NCBI RefSeq assembly: GCF_025252405.1
Contig: NZ_CP104307.1
Coordinates: 2,604,001 to 2,668,000 of the forward strand
Direction: 5' to 3'
DNA length: 64,000 nt
Source: Flavobacterium sp. TR2
GTDB taxonomy: Bacteria; Bacteroidota; Bacteroidia; Flavobacteriales; Flavobacteriaceae
Made by a program: the position numbers and the translations under genes. Below the pieces are notes generated by a model. It saw only the letters and a program-made list of their open reading frames with translations. It was not told where the DNA came from and did no database searches. Of the stretch, positions 1 through 7,528 are shown in pieces (position 1 is the stretch's first letter; every line of letters begins with the position of its first letter).

Positions 1-146
1 AGATGTCCAGTCGAAGTTTTCCATTTGATATCAGGTTTTATTGCTTTATCAAATATAAGATATTTCGTGTCGGTTTTGGTACTAAAAAAAGCATTGTAAA
101 TCTCGAGGCGATTTATCAAAATCCGTTCATTGAAAGCTTAAAATAA
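1..146 (+). CDS. 3' end of an unidentified gene running in from the left edge
   Basis: The frame with codons starting at position 3 is open from the window edge to a TAA at 144-146. It encodes about 47 residues ending in NPFIESLK. The tail mixes basic and aromatic residues and has no obvious low-complexity bias, so it reads like a real C-terminus. A DUF5995-like gene starts 41 bases later on the same strand. No family can be named from so short a tail, and an in-frame ATG at position 3 does not establish a start. Confidence 0.45.
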   Translation, partial: MSSRSFPFDIRFYCFIKYKIFRVGFGTKKSIVNLEAIYQNPFIESLK

Positions 147-186
147 TTAAATTCGTTCTTCTCAATTTAATCATAACCAATTATAA

Positions 187-978
187 ATGAGTATGAAACA
201 AGCTGAAACTATAGACGAAGTTATTCTGTTTTTGGATGAAATAATAGAAAAATCAAAAATAGATCAGAGCAATTTAGGGTTATTTGCTATTTTATATCGC
301 GAAGTTACGGTAAGAGTAAAAGAAGGTATTCTGGCTGGTTCTTTTCAGAATGGCGAAAGAATGGAAAAACTCGATGTTATTTTTGCTAACAGATATCTAA
401 AAGCGTATTATCAATATCAAGCCAAAGAAAAACCTTCTGAATGCTGGGCGTTTGCTTTTGAACAAGCCGAAAATTTCTGGCCAATAGTTTTGCAGCATTT
501 ATTACTCGGAATCAACGCGCATATAAACCTCGATTTAGGAATTGCCTCAGCAGAAGTCAGCACAGTAGAAAATATCGAGGATTTAAAAGCCGATTTTGAT
601 AAAATAAATTTCATTCTGAGCAGTTTGGTTGGCGGTGTCGAAAAATGCTTAATTAAAATTTGGCCAACACTTACGTGGATATTAAAAGTTACAGGCAAAG
701 CAGACAATTTCTTTATAGATTTCAGCATGGAAACAGCAAGAAACGGCGCATGGAAATTTGCCAACGAATTTGTAGCAGTTCCAGAAAGCGAAAGAGAAGC
801 CTGCACACAGCTAAGAGACCAGCGAATAACCGAAATCGCCCGATTGGTTTCGAATCCGGGTTATTTTGTGAGTGCCGTTTTTAAATTCATTCGCTTATTT
901 GAAAGAGGAACTATCGCTCAAAAAATAATCGATATGCAAATCATGGAAGAAAAAAATATGGAATGTGTCGTGGCTTGA
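187..978 (+). CDS. DUF5995-like family protein
   Basis: This 263-residue protein has no signal peptide and is predicted soluble, alpha-helical and cytoplasmic. An N-terminal helical part (EVILFLDEIIEKS) is followed by RYLKAYYQYQAKEKPSECW. The stretch HLLLGINAHINLDLGIA (about 105-121) is the hallmark of DUF5995, a helical family of unknown activity common in Bacteroidota and Actinobacteria. The conserved His and Asn/Asp there could bind metal or a ligand, which is inference. A second ATG two codons downstream is an equally possible start. It follows a partial gene on the same strand, and the next gene converges on it with only 13 bases between. Confidence 0.7.
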   Translation: MSMKQAETIDEVILFLDEIIEKSKIDQSNLGLFAILYREVTVRVKEGILAGSFQNGERMEKLDVIFANRYLKAYYQYQAKEKPSECWAFAFEQAENFWPIVLQHLLLGINAHINLDLGIASAEVSTVENIEDLKADFDKINFILSSLVGGVEKCLIKIWPTLTWILKVTGKADNFFIDFSMETARNGAWKFANEFVAVPESEREACTQLRDQRITEIARLVSNPGYFVSAVFKFIRLFERGTIAQKIIDMQIMEEKNMECVVA

Positions 979-991
979 TTTACAGTTACGT

Positions 992-1813
992 TTAAATGGT
1001 TTCAGTTGAAAGTTTTTTTTCAGAATCGTTAGTTAGAGCAATTACCAACGCAATTCCGCAGAAAAGTAAAGCAATAATAGCGCGTACAATTTCATTTCCG
1101 CCACCCACAGTCGGATTTGCAATAGCATCTTGTAGGTGGAAAAAAAGTACAAAAAGTAAAAGCATTAAAGCTAAAAGAAGCGAAATTGGTTTTATCCAAA
1201 GCTTGAAAATAATCGCAATGCCCGAACAAATAAGTGCAACACCTACAAAATAAGTCCAAAACATTGTTCCTGGCAGCCATTTAGGAACCATTGTTGACAC
1301 AAACTCAGCAAAAAGAAAATGGCTTAAACCAAACAAAAGCATTAAAAGCGAATAGAAAATTCGCCCAACTGGAATAAGTTTTTCTAGAAATGAGTCAAAT
1401 TTGCTTTCGCTTTTGTGCGCACTATACGAACCCGCCAATACAAACGCTCCACCGCTATATGTTAGTTCTTCAATAGCATTGATCCAAATTTGTGTAGCGT
1501 TGGTTTTATCGGTATTAAAAACGAAAATAAAAGGCAGATGAGAAACAATAAAAGCGGCAAGAAAAGCAAAACCTAAATAGAGACAGACTTTTTTGGCATC
1601 TATAAATTTAATGGTAACGATTCCTGAAATAATGATTCCTGCCAATATTAAAATGATTCCGGTAAGGATGGAAAAAACAGGATATTCATGTGCCCAAGCG
1701 GGAAAAGGAGATAAAATTTCAGATCGAAAATCTTTAATAATAAGCTGATGCACTCCCAAGGCAATGATACCGATACCGTAAAATAAACGGCCGATTTTAA
1801 TAAGTCCTTTCAT
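992..1813 (-). CDS. DoxX-like multi-pass membrane protein with two similar halves
   Basis: This 273-residue inner-membrane protein has about eight hydrophobic segments. Residues 5-27 (IKIGRLFYGIGIIALGVHQL) and about 147-168 (IPVGRIFYSLLMLLFGLSHFL) are clearly alike, so the protein looks like a tandem duplication of a four-helix DoxX-like unit. Each repeat begins with a G-R-(L/I)-F-Y motif and has a short basic stretch before the next helix. The tail is charged (SEKKLSTE). DoxX-related proteins are linked to redox or sulfur metabolism in some bacteria, but nothing here fixes a substrate. It converges with the DUF5995-like gene, and no partner gene is adjacent on its own strand. Confidence 0.55.
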   Translation of the reverse strand: MKGLIKIGRLFYGIGIIALGVHQLIIKDFRSEILSPFPAWAHEYPVFSILTGIILILAGIIISGIVTIKFIDAKKVCLYLGFAFLAAFIVSHLPFIFVFNTDKTNATQIWINAIEELTYSGGAFVLAGSYSAHKSESKFDSFLEKLIPVGRIFYSLLMLLFGLSHFLFAEFVSTMVPKWLPGTMFWTYFVGVALICSGIAIIFKLWIKPISLLLALMLLLFVLFFHLQDAIANPTVGGGNEIVRAIIALLFCGIALVIALTNDSEKKLSTETI

Positions 1814-1991
1814 TAATAGTGGTTTTAGATAGTAAATTTGTTTTTGGTATGACCAAATATATAAATTTATTGACTAAAATACTGATTTAATGAGGATTGT
1901 ATTTTTTTTATTTTGTCTTTTAATTCGTTTCGAAGAAAAACAATTAAGAAGCATGGAAACACAAAATAAAGGAAGAGCAGATTACTGATGT

Positions 1992-2034
1992 AAAAAAAAG
2001 CGCAAAATAGTAGACATTTGCGCAGTTTTTTTTA
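1992..2034 (-). terminator. Hairpin terminator after the carbonic anhydrase gene
   Basis: GCGCAAA (2000-2006) pairs with TTTGCGC (2017-2023). An A-run on the left gives the U-tract for minus-strand transcripts, and a T-run on the right would serve the plus strand. It sits 24 bases past the stop of the minus-strand carbonic anhydrase gene. The same GCGCAAA/TTTGCGC arms recur at 3097-3351. Confidence 0.7.
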
Positions 2035-2057
2035 AATATGAACTTTTTTATGAGGTG

Positions 2058-2825
2058 TTATAATCCCGTAATGTTGCGTTTAGAATATTGGGTTGGAGGT
2101 AAATTTTCAATAGTTTCTTTTAGAAATTCAAACTTCCCAGTTCCAAGGTCATAAATCGCTCCAACAATCAATAACTCACCATTTTCATAAGCTCGGCTAA
2201 GTACTGGTTCTAGCTGTCTGAGTTGATTTACCTGATTGATTACGTTTAGATGTATAGCATTATGTTCATTATTTCCGGGCATATTTTCTGCTTCTTTAAC
2301 CGCTGGCTTTATGGCATTAATCAGGCAAACAATATGACCTGGGGGAGCTTCGGGCCTTTTAATGGCGGCATGAACTGCACCGCAACCCGTATGTCCCAGT
2401 ACTACAATAAGTTTTGTTCCGAGATTGAGATACGAGTATTCAATAGTTCCATAAGTAGCTTCAGCCATCACCTGACCAGCGGTTCGGCAAACAAATAGGT
2501 CGCCAAAACCCTGATCAAAAAGGATTTCTGCCGAAACCCGTGAATCTGAACACCCGACAATAGTTGCAAATGGATGCTGTCCTTCAGATAATTTTTTGAT
2601 TACTTTATGATTCTGCCTTGGGAAAATACTTTTTCCGCGCTGAAATCTACTGTTTCCTCCTAATAACTTCTGCATTCCATAATATGGATTAGCATAAGCA
2701 GAATCGCGATTCACAATGTTGTTTTCTTTTCTCCAACGTATAGAATCGGTTATACTCTGAGCATATGTGTTTTGATTGGCAAAAAGAACGATAGTAAAAA
2801 ATACAGTTATAAGATGTTTCATCAA
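2058..2825 (-). CDS. Exported beta-class carbonic anhydrase
   Basis: It interconverts CO2 and bicarbonate using one zinc ion. The 255-residue protein starts with a signal peptide (cleavage near TYAQS, about residue 23), so it acts outside the cytoplasm. The beta-class zinc ligands are present: Cys and Asp-Arg of CSDSR (about 92-96) and the His/Cys pair of GHTGCGAVHAA (about 144-154). The conserved substrate-groove segment AGQVMAEATYGTIEYS lies between them. The family is normally about 200-230 residues; the extra length is the leader plus a short linker. The gene stands alone with its own terminator. Signal-bearing beta-CAs are common in Flavobacteriia. Confidence 0.93.
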   Translation of the reverse strand: MMKHLITVFFTIVLFANQNTYAQSITDSIRWRKENNIVNRDSAYANPYYGMQKLLGGNSRFQRGKSIFPRQNHKVIKKLSEGQHPFATIVGCSDSRVSAEILFDQGFGDLFVCRTAGQVMAEATYGTIEYSYLNLGTKLIVVLGHTGCGAVHAAIKRPEAPPGHIVCLINAIKPAVKEAENMPGNNEHNAIHLNVINQVNQLRQLEPVLSRAYENGELLIVGAIYDLGTGKFEFLKETIENLPPTQYSKRNITGL

Positions 2826-3096
2826 GATATTTATTTAAATATTAAAGTAAAATGAAGGTCGCGCCCGTAAGGAGATGCTCGCACCAGCGGAAACGAAATT
2901 ACTTGTAATGTTTTTGTAAATAATATCCTATAAGTTTTAAAAATAACAAAATAAGCTAAATCTTCTAATCACTTTAGGAATGTAACAACTTTACTTGAAA
3001 TTCCCGTGCAATTATTACCAGAAGATGGAATGGAACTGTTGGATGGTTTCTGTAAGGTTCGTCTAGAATACTGATTTAATTTGTTTTTCGGTGCTG

Positions 3097-3351
3097 CGCA
3101 AATGTCTCCGACTTTGCGCCATTTTCACGATTATTAATCTGAAAACATAAACGTCTCAAAAATCTCTGACTTTATATTAGTCATGTCTTAAATTAATTAT
3201 TTTTAGAACAATCAATAAAAAGTCGGAGACTTTTAAGTGGTTTTAAGATTTATATGAAATAAAAAACGCAAAGTCAGAGACATTTGCGTAGCGTTTCAGT
3301 TGAAGACTCGTGGAGCGGGATAAAAAAACGCAAAGTCAGAGACATTTGCGT
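3097..3351. repeat. Cluster of CGCAAA hairpins with AAAGTCrGAGAC loops
   Basis: In the gene-poor 2826-3388 stretch, three hairpins have arms GCGCAAA/TTTGCGC (3097-3120) or ACGCAAA/TTTGCGT (3266-3289 and 3328-3351). Their loops carry GTCAGAGAC or its complement. The same core also stands free near 3158-3172 and 3222-3235. The last two copies are nearly identical over about 30 bases and are followed by T-rich DNA, so they could terminate the minus-strand operon beginning at 7055. The rest of the stretch has a degenerate copy of a GC-rich intergenic element near 2860-2890 and no convincing gene. Confidence 0.6.
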
Positions 3352-3388
3352 AGCTTTTTAGTTAAACACTTCGTGTAGCGAGGGAAAA

Positions 3389-3778
3389 TTACTTTACTAT
3401 TGTTTTGAGTTGTAATTTAAAACCTTCAAGTTTAATTAAATAATATGTTGAAAATAACAATACCCATCCCATGAAAGTTAAAAGTAAATTGGTTAATGAG
3501 CTTCCTGTAAATTGTAAATATTGGCATAAAAAGCCAAAGAATAAAAGCAGGAAAAAATTATATAGAATCGCATTTTTTAAACTCATTTTGATACATCCTG
3601 TTAAAAAATTCCAATTTTCAAGATAATCTGAAATGATAATTTTTGAAGGATTCGATAAATCAATTACAACATTTTGAGAAAATTCAAGAGTTACAGTAAT
3701 ATAGCTGCTGTTTAATTTGTATTTATAATTGAATTTCTCTAACATTTCTACAGTTTTATTTAACTCTATATTTATCAT
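3389..3778 (-). CDS. Small two-helix membrane protein, last gene of the zincin-lipoprotein locus
   Basis: This is a 129-residue protein of unknown family. Residues 1-62 are polar (LNKTVEMLEKFNYKYKLNSS), then two hydrophobic helices follow at about 66-87 and 94-114, and the end is basic. There is no signal peptide, so the N-terminal domain is probably cytoplasmic. It is the last gene of a minus-strand run and lies 19 bases after an orphan C-terminal fragment. In a toxin/immunity reading it would be the immunity protein matching that fragment. This rests on position only; a housekeeping role for an unknown membrane protein is possible. Confidence 0.55.
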   Translation of the reverse strand: MINIELNKTVEMLEKFNYKYKLNSSYITVTLEFSQNVVIDLSNPSKIIISDYLENWNFLTGCIKMSLKNAILYNFFLLLFFGFLCQYLQFTGSSLTNLLLTFMGWVLLFSTYYLIKLEGFKLQLKTIVK

Positions 3779-3797
3779 TGTTGCTAGTTTTTATTTC

Positions 3798-3896
3798 TTA
3801 AAGATTTATAGATTCTTCCTCGTATGGAACAGTCTCATAAGGTATAGCTTCATTAACAAATAGTGAACAAACTCCTCCAGCAAGACTCTTGGAGAG
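3798..3896 (-). pseudogene. Orphan C-terminal coding fragment after paralogue A1
   Basis: Thirty-two codons open directly after an in-frame TAA (3897-3899) and run to a stop at 3798-3800, ending YETVPYEEESINL. There is no start codon in the frame or ribosome site in front, yet the composition is protein-like. It begins 13 bases after paralogue A1, just as a second orphan fragment begins just after A2 at 5337. That repeated junction suggests a displaced C-terminal end of a larger protein that has lost its N-terminal part. No family could be assigned. Confidence 0.4.
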
Positions 3897-3909
3897 TTAT
3901 TTGAATATT

Positions 3910-4275
3910 TTACTCGCAAATAATTTTTCTTACAAGATGGTCAACGGCATAAGATTTTCCTTTATCTTTTAAATAGACAATAAAGTAATAATTTTTATTT
4001 GCATTGTCATTTTGGATAATACTATTTAGCTGGTCTCTACTAGTATTTATTGTTAATCTATTACTACTTGAAATAGGATTCGAACTAAAAAATATTTTTT
4101 TATTATTTATCCTAAATTTGAAACCTGATATTTCTTGATTGTTAGTGTTTTTTCTATACACGATTTCATCAACTTTCTGGTCAAATTCAAAAATGATTTT
4201 TTTCTGATTTTGTGAGAAAACTTGAAAGCTCGCAGCCATTATAATTGTTAAAAACACTAAAAAATTATTCTTCAT
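3910..4275 (-). CDS. Small exported protein, family A copy 1 (putative immunity-like)
   Basis: This is a 121-residue protein of unknown family. The start at 4275 is preferred because it gives a clean signal peptide (MKNNFLVFLTIIMAASFQVFSQ); the longer frame adds 18 basic residues overlapping the previous gene. The mature part is about 100 residues, rich in Asn, Lys and beta-strand patterns, ending HLVRKIICE. Its mature part differs from copy 2 (5347-5703) at only eight positions while the signal peptides differ much more. It starts four bases after the stop of B1 in one apparent operon. Its partner is inferred to be the upstream lipoprotein or an orphan fragment. Confidence 0.65.
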   Translation of the reverse strand: MKNNFLVFLTIIMAASFQVFSQNQKKIIFEFDQKVDEIVYRKNTNNQEISGFKFRINNKKIFFSSNPISSSNRLTINTSRDQLNSIIQNDNANKNYYFIVYLKDKGKSYAVDHLVRKIICE

Positions 4276-4279
4276 TTTC

Positions 4280-4705
4280 TTATTCAATTTCAAAACTTGC
4301 TTCAACTTGTATATATTTTTTCTTGCCATCTTCAGTTTTGACTAAAAAAATAATGTAATCTTTGAGGTAGTCAGAAAGTTCATAATCTCTTAATTTTAAT
4401 CTTCTATTTTCGTCGTAGAATTTAGATGATCTAATAAATTCTTTAAGACCAATTTCTCTTTTTTTAGTCTTGTAATTCTTTATCTTTTGAACTTCAGTAA
4501 AGTAAAAGCCTCCAATACGAGCACCACTCCCATCTTGTATATAATAATAGTTTGGTTCAGTATGTATAGTAATATAATTACCATCATAAGCAAAAAAAAG
4601 TGTGTCTTTTACTTTTTTTTGAGCTTGAAGATTTATTGAAATCATAGCTACCAGTAAAAGACTAATATTGGTTTTTAAAAAGATATTTTTAAACTTATTT
4701 TTCAT
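4280..4705 (-). CDS. Small exported protein, family B copy 1
   Basis: This is a 141-residue protein of unknown family with a signal peptide of about 28 residues (SLLLVAMISINLQAQ). The mature part begins KVKDTLFFAYDGNYI, has a Gly-Ser-Gly turn (DGSGARIGGFYF), a strongly charged middle (KTKKREIGLKEFIRSSKFYDE) and ends EASFEIE. It is a close paralogue of the gene at 4717-5115, with long identical blocks in the mature half. Families A and B share a similar plan (phenylalanine-rich first strand, late strand ending in Glu) and may be distantly related. It lies 11 bases after B2 and 4 bases before A1. Confidence 0.65.
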   Translation of the reverse strand: MKNKFKNIFLKTNISLLLVAMISINLQAQKKVKDTLFFAYDGNYITIHTEPNYYYIQDGSGARIGGFYFTEVQKIKNYKTKKREIGLKEFIRSSKFYDENRRLKLRDYELSDYLKDYIIFLVKTEDGKKKYIQVEASFEIE

Positions 4706-4716
4706 GCTTTGATTTT

Positions 4717-5115
4717 TTATTCAATTTCAAAACTTGCTTCTACTTGTAAGTAACTTTTTTCACCATTTTCAGTTTTGACTAAAAAAATAACATAATTTTT
4801 AAGGTAATCCCAAAGGTCATAATCTCTTAATTTTAACCTTCTATTTTCATCATAGAATTTAGATGATCTAATAAATTCTTTAAGACCAATTTCTCTTTTT
4901 TTAGTCTCGTAATTCTGTATCTTTTGAACTCCTGTAAAGTAAAAGTCCCCGATATTTGCACCACTACCATCTTTTATGTAAAAATGATTCGGAATTTCTG
5001 TGTGAGTAATAATATATTGGCTATCATAAGAAAAGAATAGTGTGTCTTTTACTTTTTCTTGAGCTTTTACAAACCTTGGAAATAAAGACAAAATAATAAG
5101 TATGGCAATTTTCAT
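4717..5115 (-). CDS. Small exported protein, family B copy 2
   Basis: This is a 132-residue protein with a signal peptide (MKIAILIILSLFPRFVKAQ). The mature sequence matches B1 closely: KVKDTLFF, then YIKDGSGANIGDFYF, the invariant block RSSKFYDENRRLKLRDY and the end EASFEIE. The signal peptides are unlike each other, so the mature fold is under selection or was recently copied. It follows an orphan C-terminal fragment (5134-5337) by 18 bases, which is where a cognate immunity gene would lie. No annotated domain is recognised. Confidence 0.65.
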   Translation of the reverse strand: MKIAILIILSLFPRFVKAQEKVKDTLFFSYDSQYIITHTEIPNHFYIKDGSGANIGDFYFTGVQKIQNYETKKREIGLKEFIRSSKFYDENRRLKLRDYDLWDYLKNYVIFLVKTENGEKSYLQVEASFEIE

Positions 5116-5133
5116 ATCGTTTATTTTTTATTA

Positions 5134-5337
5134 TTAATTACCACACGGGCTTGTTTTGGAGAATTTCTCCACTCTACTAGCAAGAGCTTCTATAGATGCT
5201 TTTTGTGCAGCTGGTAATTCATTCCAAGCTTTTACATTACTGTCTCTCAACCCTCCCCACGCAAGAGCCTCGTAAAATGCATCATTTGGTGCTTCGCCAT
5301 AGAATGCAGTATAAGCACTAATGTCAGCAGGGTATAT
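5134..5337 (-). pseudogene. Orphan C-terminal fragment related to the zincin lipoprotein
   Basis: A 67-codon open stretch follows directly after TAA (5338-5340), has no start codon at its head, and ends TSPCGN before a stop at 5134-5136. It contains AFYEALAWGGLRDSN and AWNELPAAQKASIEAL. The last 50 residues of the full-length lipoprotein at 5712 contain QYEAIAWAGLKGTASWNALS, so the two ends are homologous. The fragment lacks the HExxH part and the N-terminal export region. Its position between A2 and B2 fits a displaced C-terminal cassette. Confidence 0.7.
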
Positions 5338-5346
5338 TTAGATATT

Positions 5347-5703
5347 TTACTCGCAAATAATTTTCCTTACAAGATGGTCAACAGCATAAGATTTTCTTTT
5401 GTCTTTTAAATAGACAACGAAGTAATAATTTTTATTTGCATTGTCATTTTGTACAATAGTATTTAGCTGGTCTCTACTGGTATTTATTGTTAATTTATTA
5501 CTACTTGAAATAGGATTCGAACTAAAGAAAATTTTTTTATTATTTATCATAAATTTGAAACCTGATATTTCTTGATTGTTAGTGTTTTTTCTATACACGA
5601 TTTCATCAACTTTCTTGTCAAATTTAAAAATGATTTTTTTCTGATTTTGTGAGAAAACTTGCAAGCTCACAGTCATTAATATTGTTATTAAAATCTTTTT
5701 CAT
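5347..5703 (-). CDS. Small exported protein, family A copy 2, next to the zincin lipoprotein
   Basis: This is a 118-residue protein with a signal peptide (MKKILITILMTVSLQVFSQ). The mature part is nearly the same as copy 1 at 3910. It starts eight bases after the lipoprotein stop, so it is probably co-transcribed with it. In the toxin/immunity interpretation this is the best candidate for the protein that restrains the lipoprotein's C-terminal domain, because it is the adjacent gene and is also exported. The sequence itself shows no inhibitor motif, so the function is not established. Confidence 0.65.
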   Translation of the reverse strand: MKKILITILMTVSLQVFSQNQKKIIFKFDKKVDEIVYRKNTNNQEISGFKFMINNKKIFFSSNPISSSNKLTINTSRDQLNTIVQNDNANKNYYFVVYLKDKRKSYAVDHLVRKIICE

Positions 5704-5711
5704 ATTCTATG

Positions 5712-7055
5712 TTAATTACATTGTGTACTCCCCGTTGAAAGCCATGAGTTATATGTGCTTGTAATACTTTGTTTTTTTGCTTCTGATAATGCATTCCAAG
5801 ATGCAGTCCCTTTTAGGCCTGCCCAAGCAATAGCTTCATACTGAGACTGAGTTAGTCCAGAATCATATCCTCTTAAAAAAGAAATAATTGTATCCATGTA
5901 ATGAGCTGCCATTTGTTCATGCTGCATTCCATTTACACCATATCTTGTGTAATAGTCATAAAGACCTGGATAATTATGTTGTGTTAACATTTGATTTAAT
6001 TTAGTAGCATCAATTTCTCCATTAACAGAAGACAGGCTTAATAGTTTTCTAAACATTTCAGCATGGATCATTTCGTGCATAAACGTTCTTGCTACATCAA
6101 GCCCTGGTCTATTCAAATTATTGAGATTAAAAGAAATATCAATAAGATAATTTGAAGGAGGACTTGTTTCTGCATTTACACCATTTGATATAGTACTACT
6201 TGCAGATAATTTTAAGTTTGCAACCGAAAAATTACCATCAAAATTACTTAGATATTTTTGAAAAGTTGCTGACCCTCCCAACTTAGCAAATATAGAAGCT
6301 AAACAAGGATTGTTCGAAAATGACGGATCAGTAATTATTATTATAGTTGTTTCTGTCGGATTTTTTGTCCCTGATCCGCCACCGCCTGCAATTGGTCCAC
6401 CTCCATAAGTTGGTCCCCCATCATCAGAGCCACTTCCTCCATTGCAATATAACAATTTTATTGGTGAAAAAGTGCCTCCCTCGCTCCAATAACCTATAAA
6501 AGTATAGTCGTAATACTCTTCACGCCATTTTGCAGTTAATGACGGCTGAGTTTTTTGGCCATTCTTAAATTGAAAAGCATTGCTTTTGTTTGAACTTAAG
6601 TCTTGTATAAATATCTGGCCGTTAAAATTATCTTTTATAGAGTAATAACTGTAGTTTTTATCTGAGATATTAGCACTCTCACTTTCTGTAAATGCTTGGA
6701 CATAGTACATTTTAAAGTTATTAGGTTCATTTTTTATAAATACTAAACGGTGATGGTCATTGTATAATTTTCCTTTTTCATCTGAAGTGCTTAAGTTTTC
6801 TTTGAGTGTAAAAGGCACTTCAATTACCTCTCCATCCTTGCCGTCTGATACGATGGCATTTTCCCATTGCAAACTGCCAATATATTGAAGAATAGAAGTA
6901 TTGTAGTCTGCTTCGTGATTATTGAACCAACTTTTTGCTTCTGCAGTTGGTTGGACATTCAGATTACTGCTGTTATCCTCAGAGGCGCAGTTTGTAATTA
7001 AAAGAACGCATACTAGAAGCATACTGCCCTTTATAAGGCTTATAAATTTTTTCAT
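5712..7055 (-). CDS. Lipoprotein with Gly-rich linker and C-terminal HExxH zincin-like domain
   Basis: This 447-residue lipoprotein has lipobox ITNC with lipidated Cys23. Residues about 35-200 form a beta-rich N-terminal domain of unknown family. A linker at about 205-231 is made of Gly, Ser and Asp (YGGGPIAGGGGSG). The C-terminal domain holds HEMIH at 327-331, the zinc-binding motif of zincin metalloproteases, and a second His-rich motif MQHEQMAAHY at 377-386 that could give the third ligand. The order anchor, linker, enzyme-like tip resembles surface-delivered effectors. It heads a minus-strand operon of small exported proteins and orphan fragments. A plain surface metalloprotease with accessory proteins is the main alternative. 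Confidence 0.75.
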   Translation of the reverse strand: MKKFISLIKGSMLLVCVLLITNCASEDNSSNLNVQPTAEAKSWFNNHEADYNTSILQYIGSLQWENAIVSDGKDGEVIEVPFTLKENLSTSDEKGKLYNDHHRLVFIKNEPNNFKMYYVQAFTESESANISDKNYSYYSIKDNFNGQIFIQDLSSNKSNAFQFKNGQKTQPSLTAKWREEYYDYTFIGYWSEGGTFSPIKLLYCNGGSGSDDGGPTYGGGPIAGGGGSGTKNPTETTIIIITDPSFSNNPCLASIFAKLGGSATFQKYLSNFDGNFSVANLKLSASSTISNGVNAETSPPSNYLIDISFNLNNLNRPGLDVARTFMHEMIHAEMFRKLLSLSSVNGEIDATKLNQMLTQHNYPGLYDYYTRYGVNGMQHEQMAAHYMDTIISFLRGYDSGLTQSQYEAIAWAGLKGTASWNALSEAKKQSITSTYNSWLSTGSTQCN

Positions 7056-7301
7056 AATAAAATGGTTAAATAGTTTAATTCTTACAAATGTAAGTGTTAT
7101 TTTAAAAATTTTAGGAAAAAGATTACGATTTTATTGTAAAAATTACTAAAATCATGATTGCTATTTTGATTTTGGAAAGAAAAAATGGTGGATTTTTATT
7201 TTAAGTTATAACTAAACAAAATCGATTAGGTGAGATTGACTTTCTTTGCTTCAATAATTTTATAGAAAAAGTAGTGTTTCTTTTGAATATTTAAACTTTT
7301 A

Positions 7302-7425
7302 GCCCTGATAGCAGCGGCATCCTTTTTAGGGAAATAAAAACTTCTTAATTAAAATCGAGACTTTCTGCCTAAAAAGATATAGCGTCCCGAGGCTTCGGGA
7401 GCAGGAAATAGCTCCTAAAAATCAC
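7302..7425. repeat. Long imperfect hairpin repeat ahead of prfA
   Basis: The left arm (GCAGCGGCATCCTTTTTAGG, around 7310-7329) pairs imperfectly with CCTAAAAAGATATAGC (around 7367-7382). A small inner hairpin from CCCGAGGCTTCGGG lies beyond. Intergenic hairpins of this wording recur in Flavobacterium genomes from memory. The remaining 7056-7300 DNA is A+T-rich with no gene seen. Confidence 0.5.
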
Positions 7426-7495
7426 GCTAATTCCTCAAAATATTCAACTTAAAATCCCTAAAAAATCAACACTAGAATTTTCGATAAAAATTTTG

Positions 7496-7503
7496 TAATT
7501 TTG
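7496..7503 (+). promoter_or_regulatory. Likely -7 box of the prfA promoter
   Basis: TAATTTTG matches the Bacteroidetes -7 consensus TAnnTTTG and lies 25 bases before the prfA ATG. No clear -33 TTG is seen at the expected distance. The region between is A-rich, as expected for a Bacteroidetes ribosome-binding leader. Confidence 0.55.
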
Positions 7504-7528
7504 CAGTCCAAAATAAAGGAAAAACAAA

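Noticed and set aside
417..806. Minus-strand frame of 129 residues inside the DUF5995-like gene
   Set aside because: A shadow of the coding strand with no own promoter or terminator and no family resemblance.
2955..3080. Open stretch encoding LEIPVQLLPEDGMELLDGF and a stop
   Set aside because: The composition looks protein-like, but there is no start codon, no matching neighbour and only about 40 codons. Could be a gene remnant, but the support is too weak.
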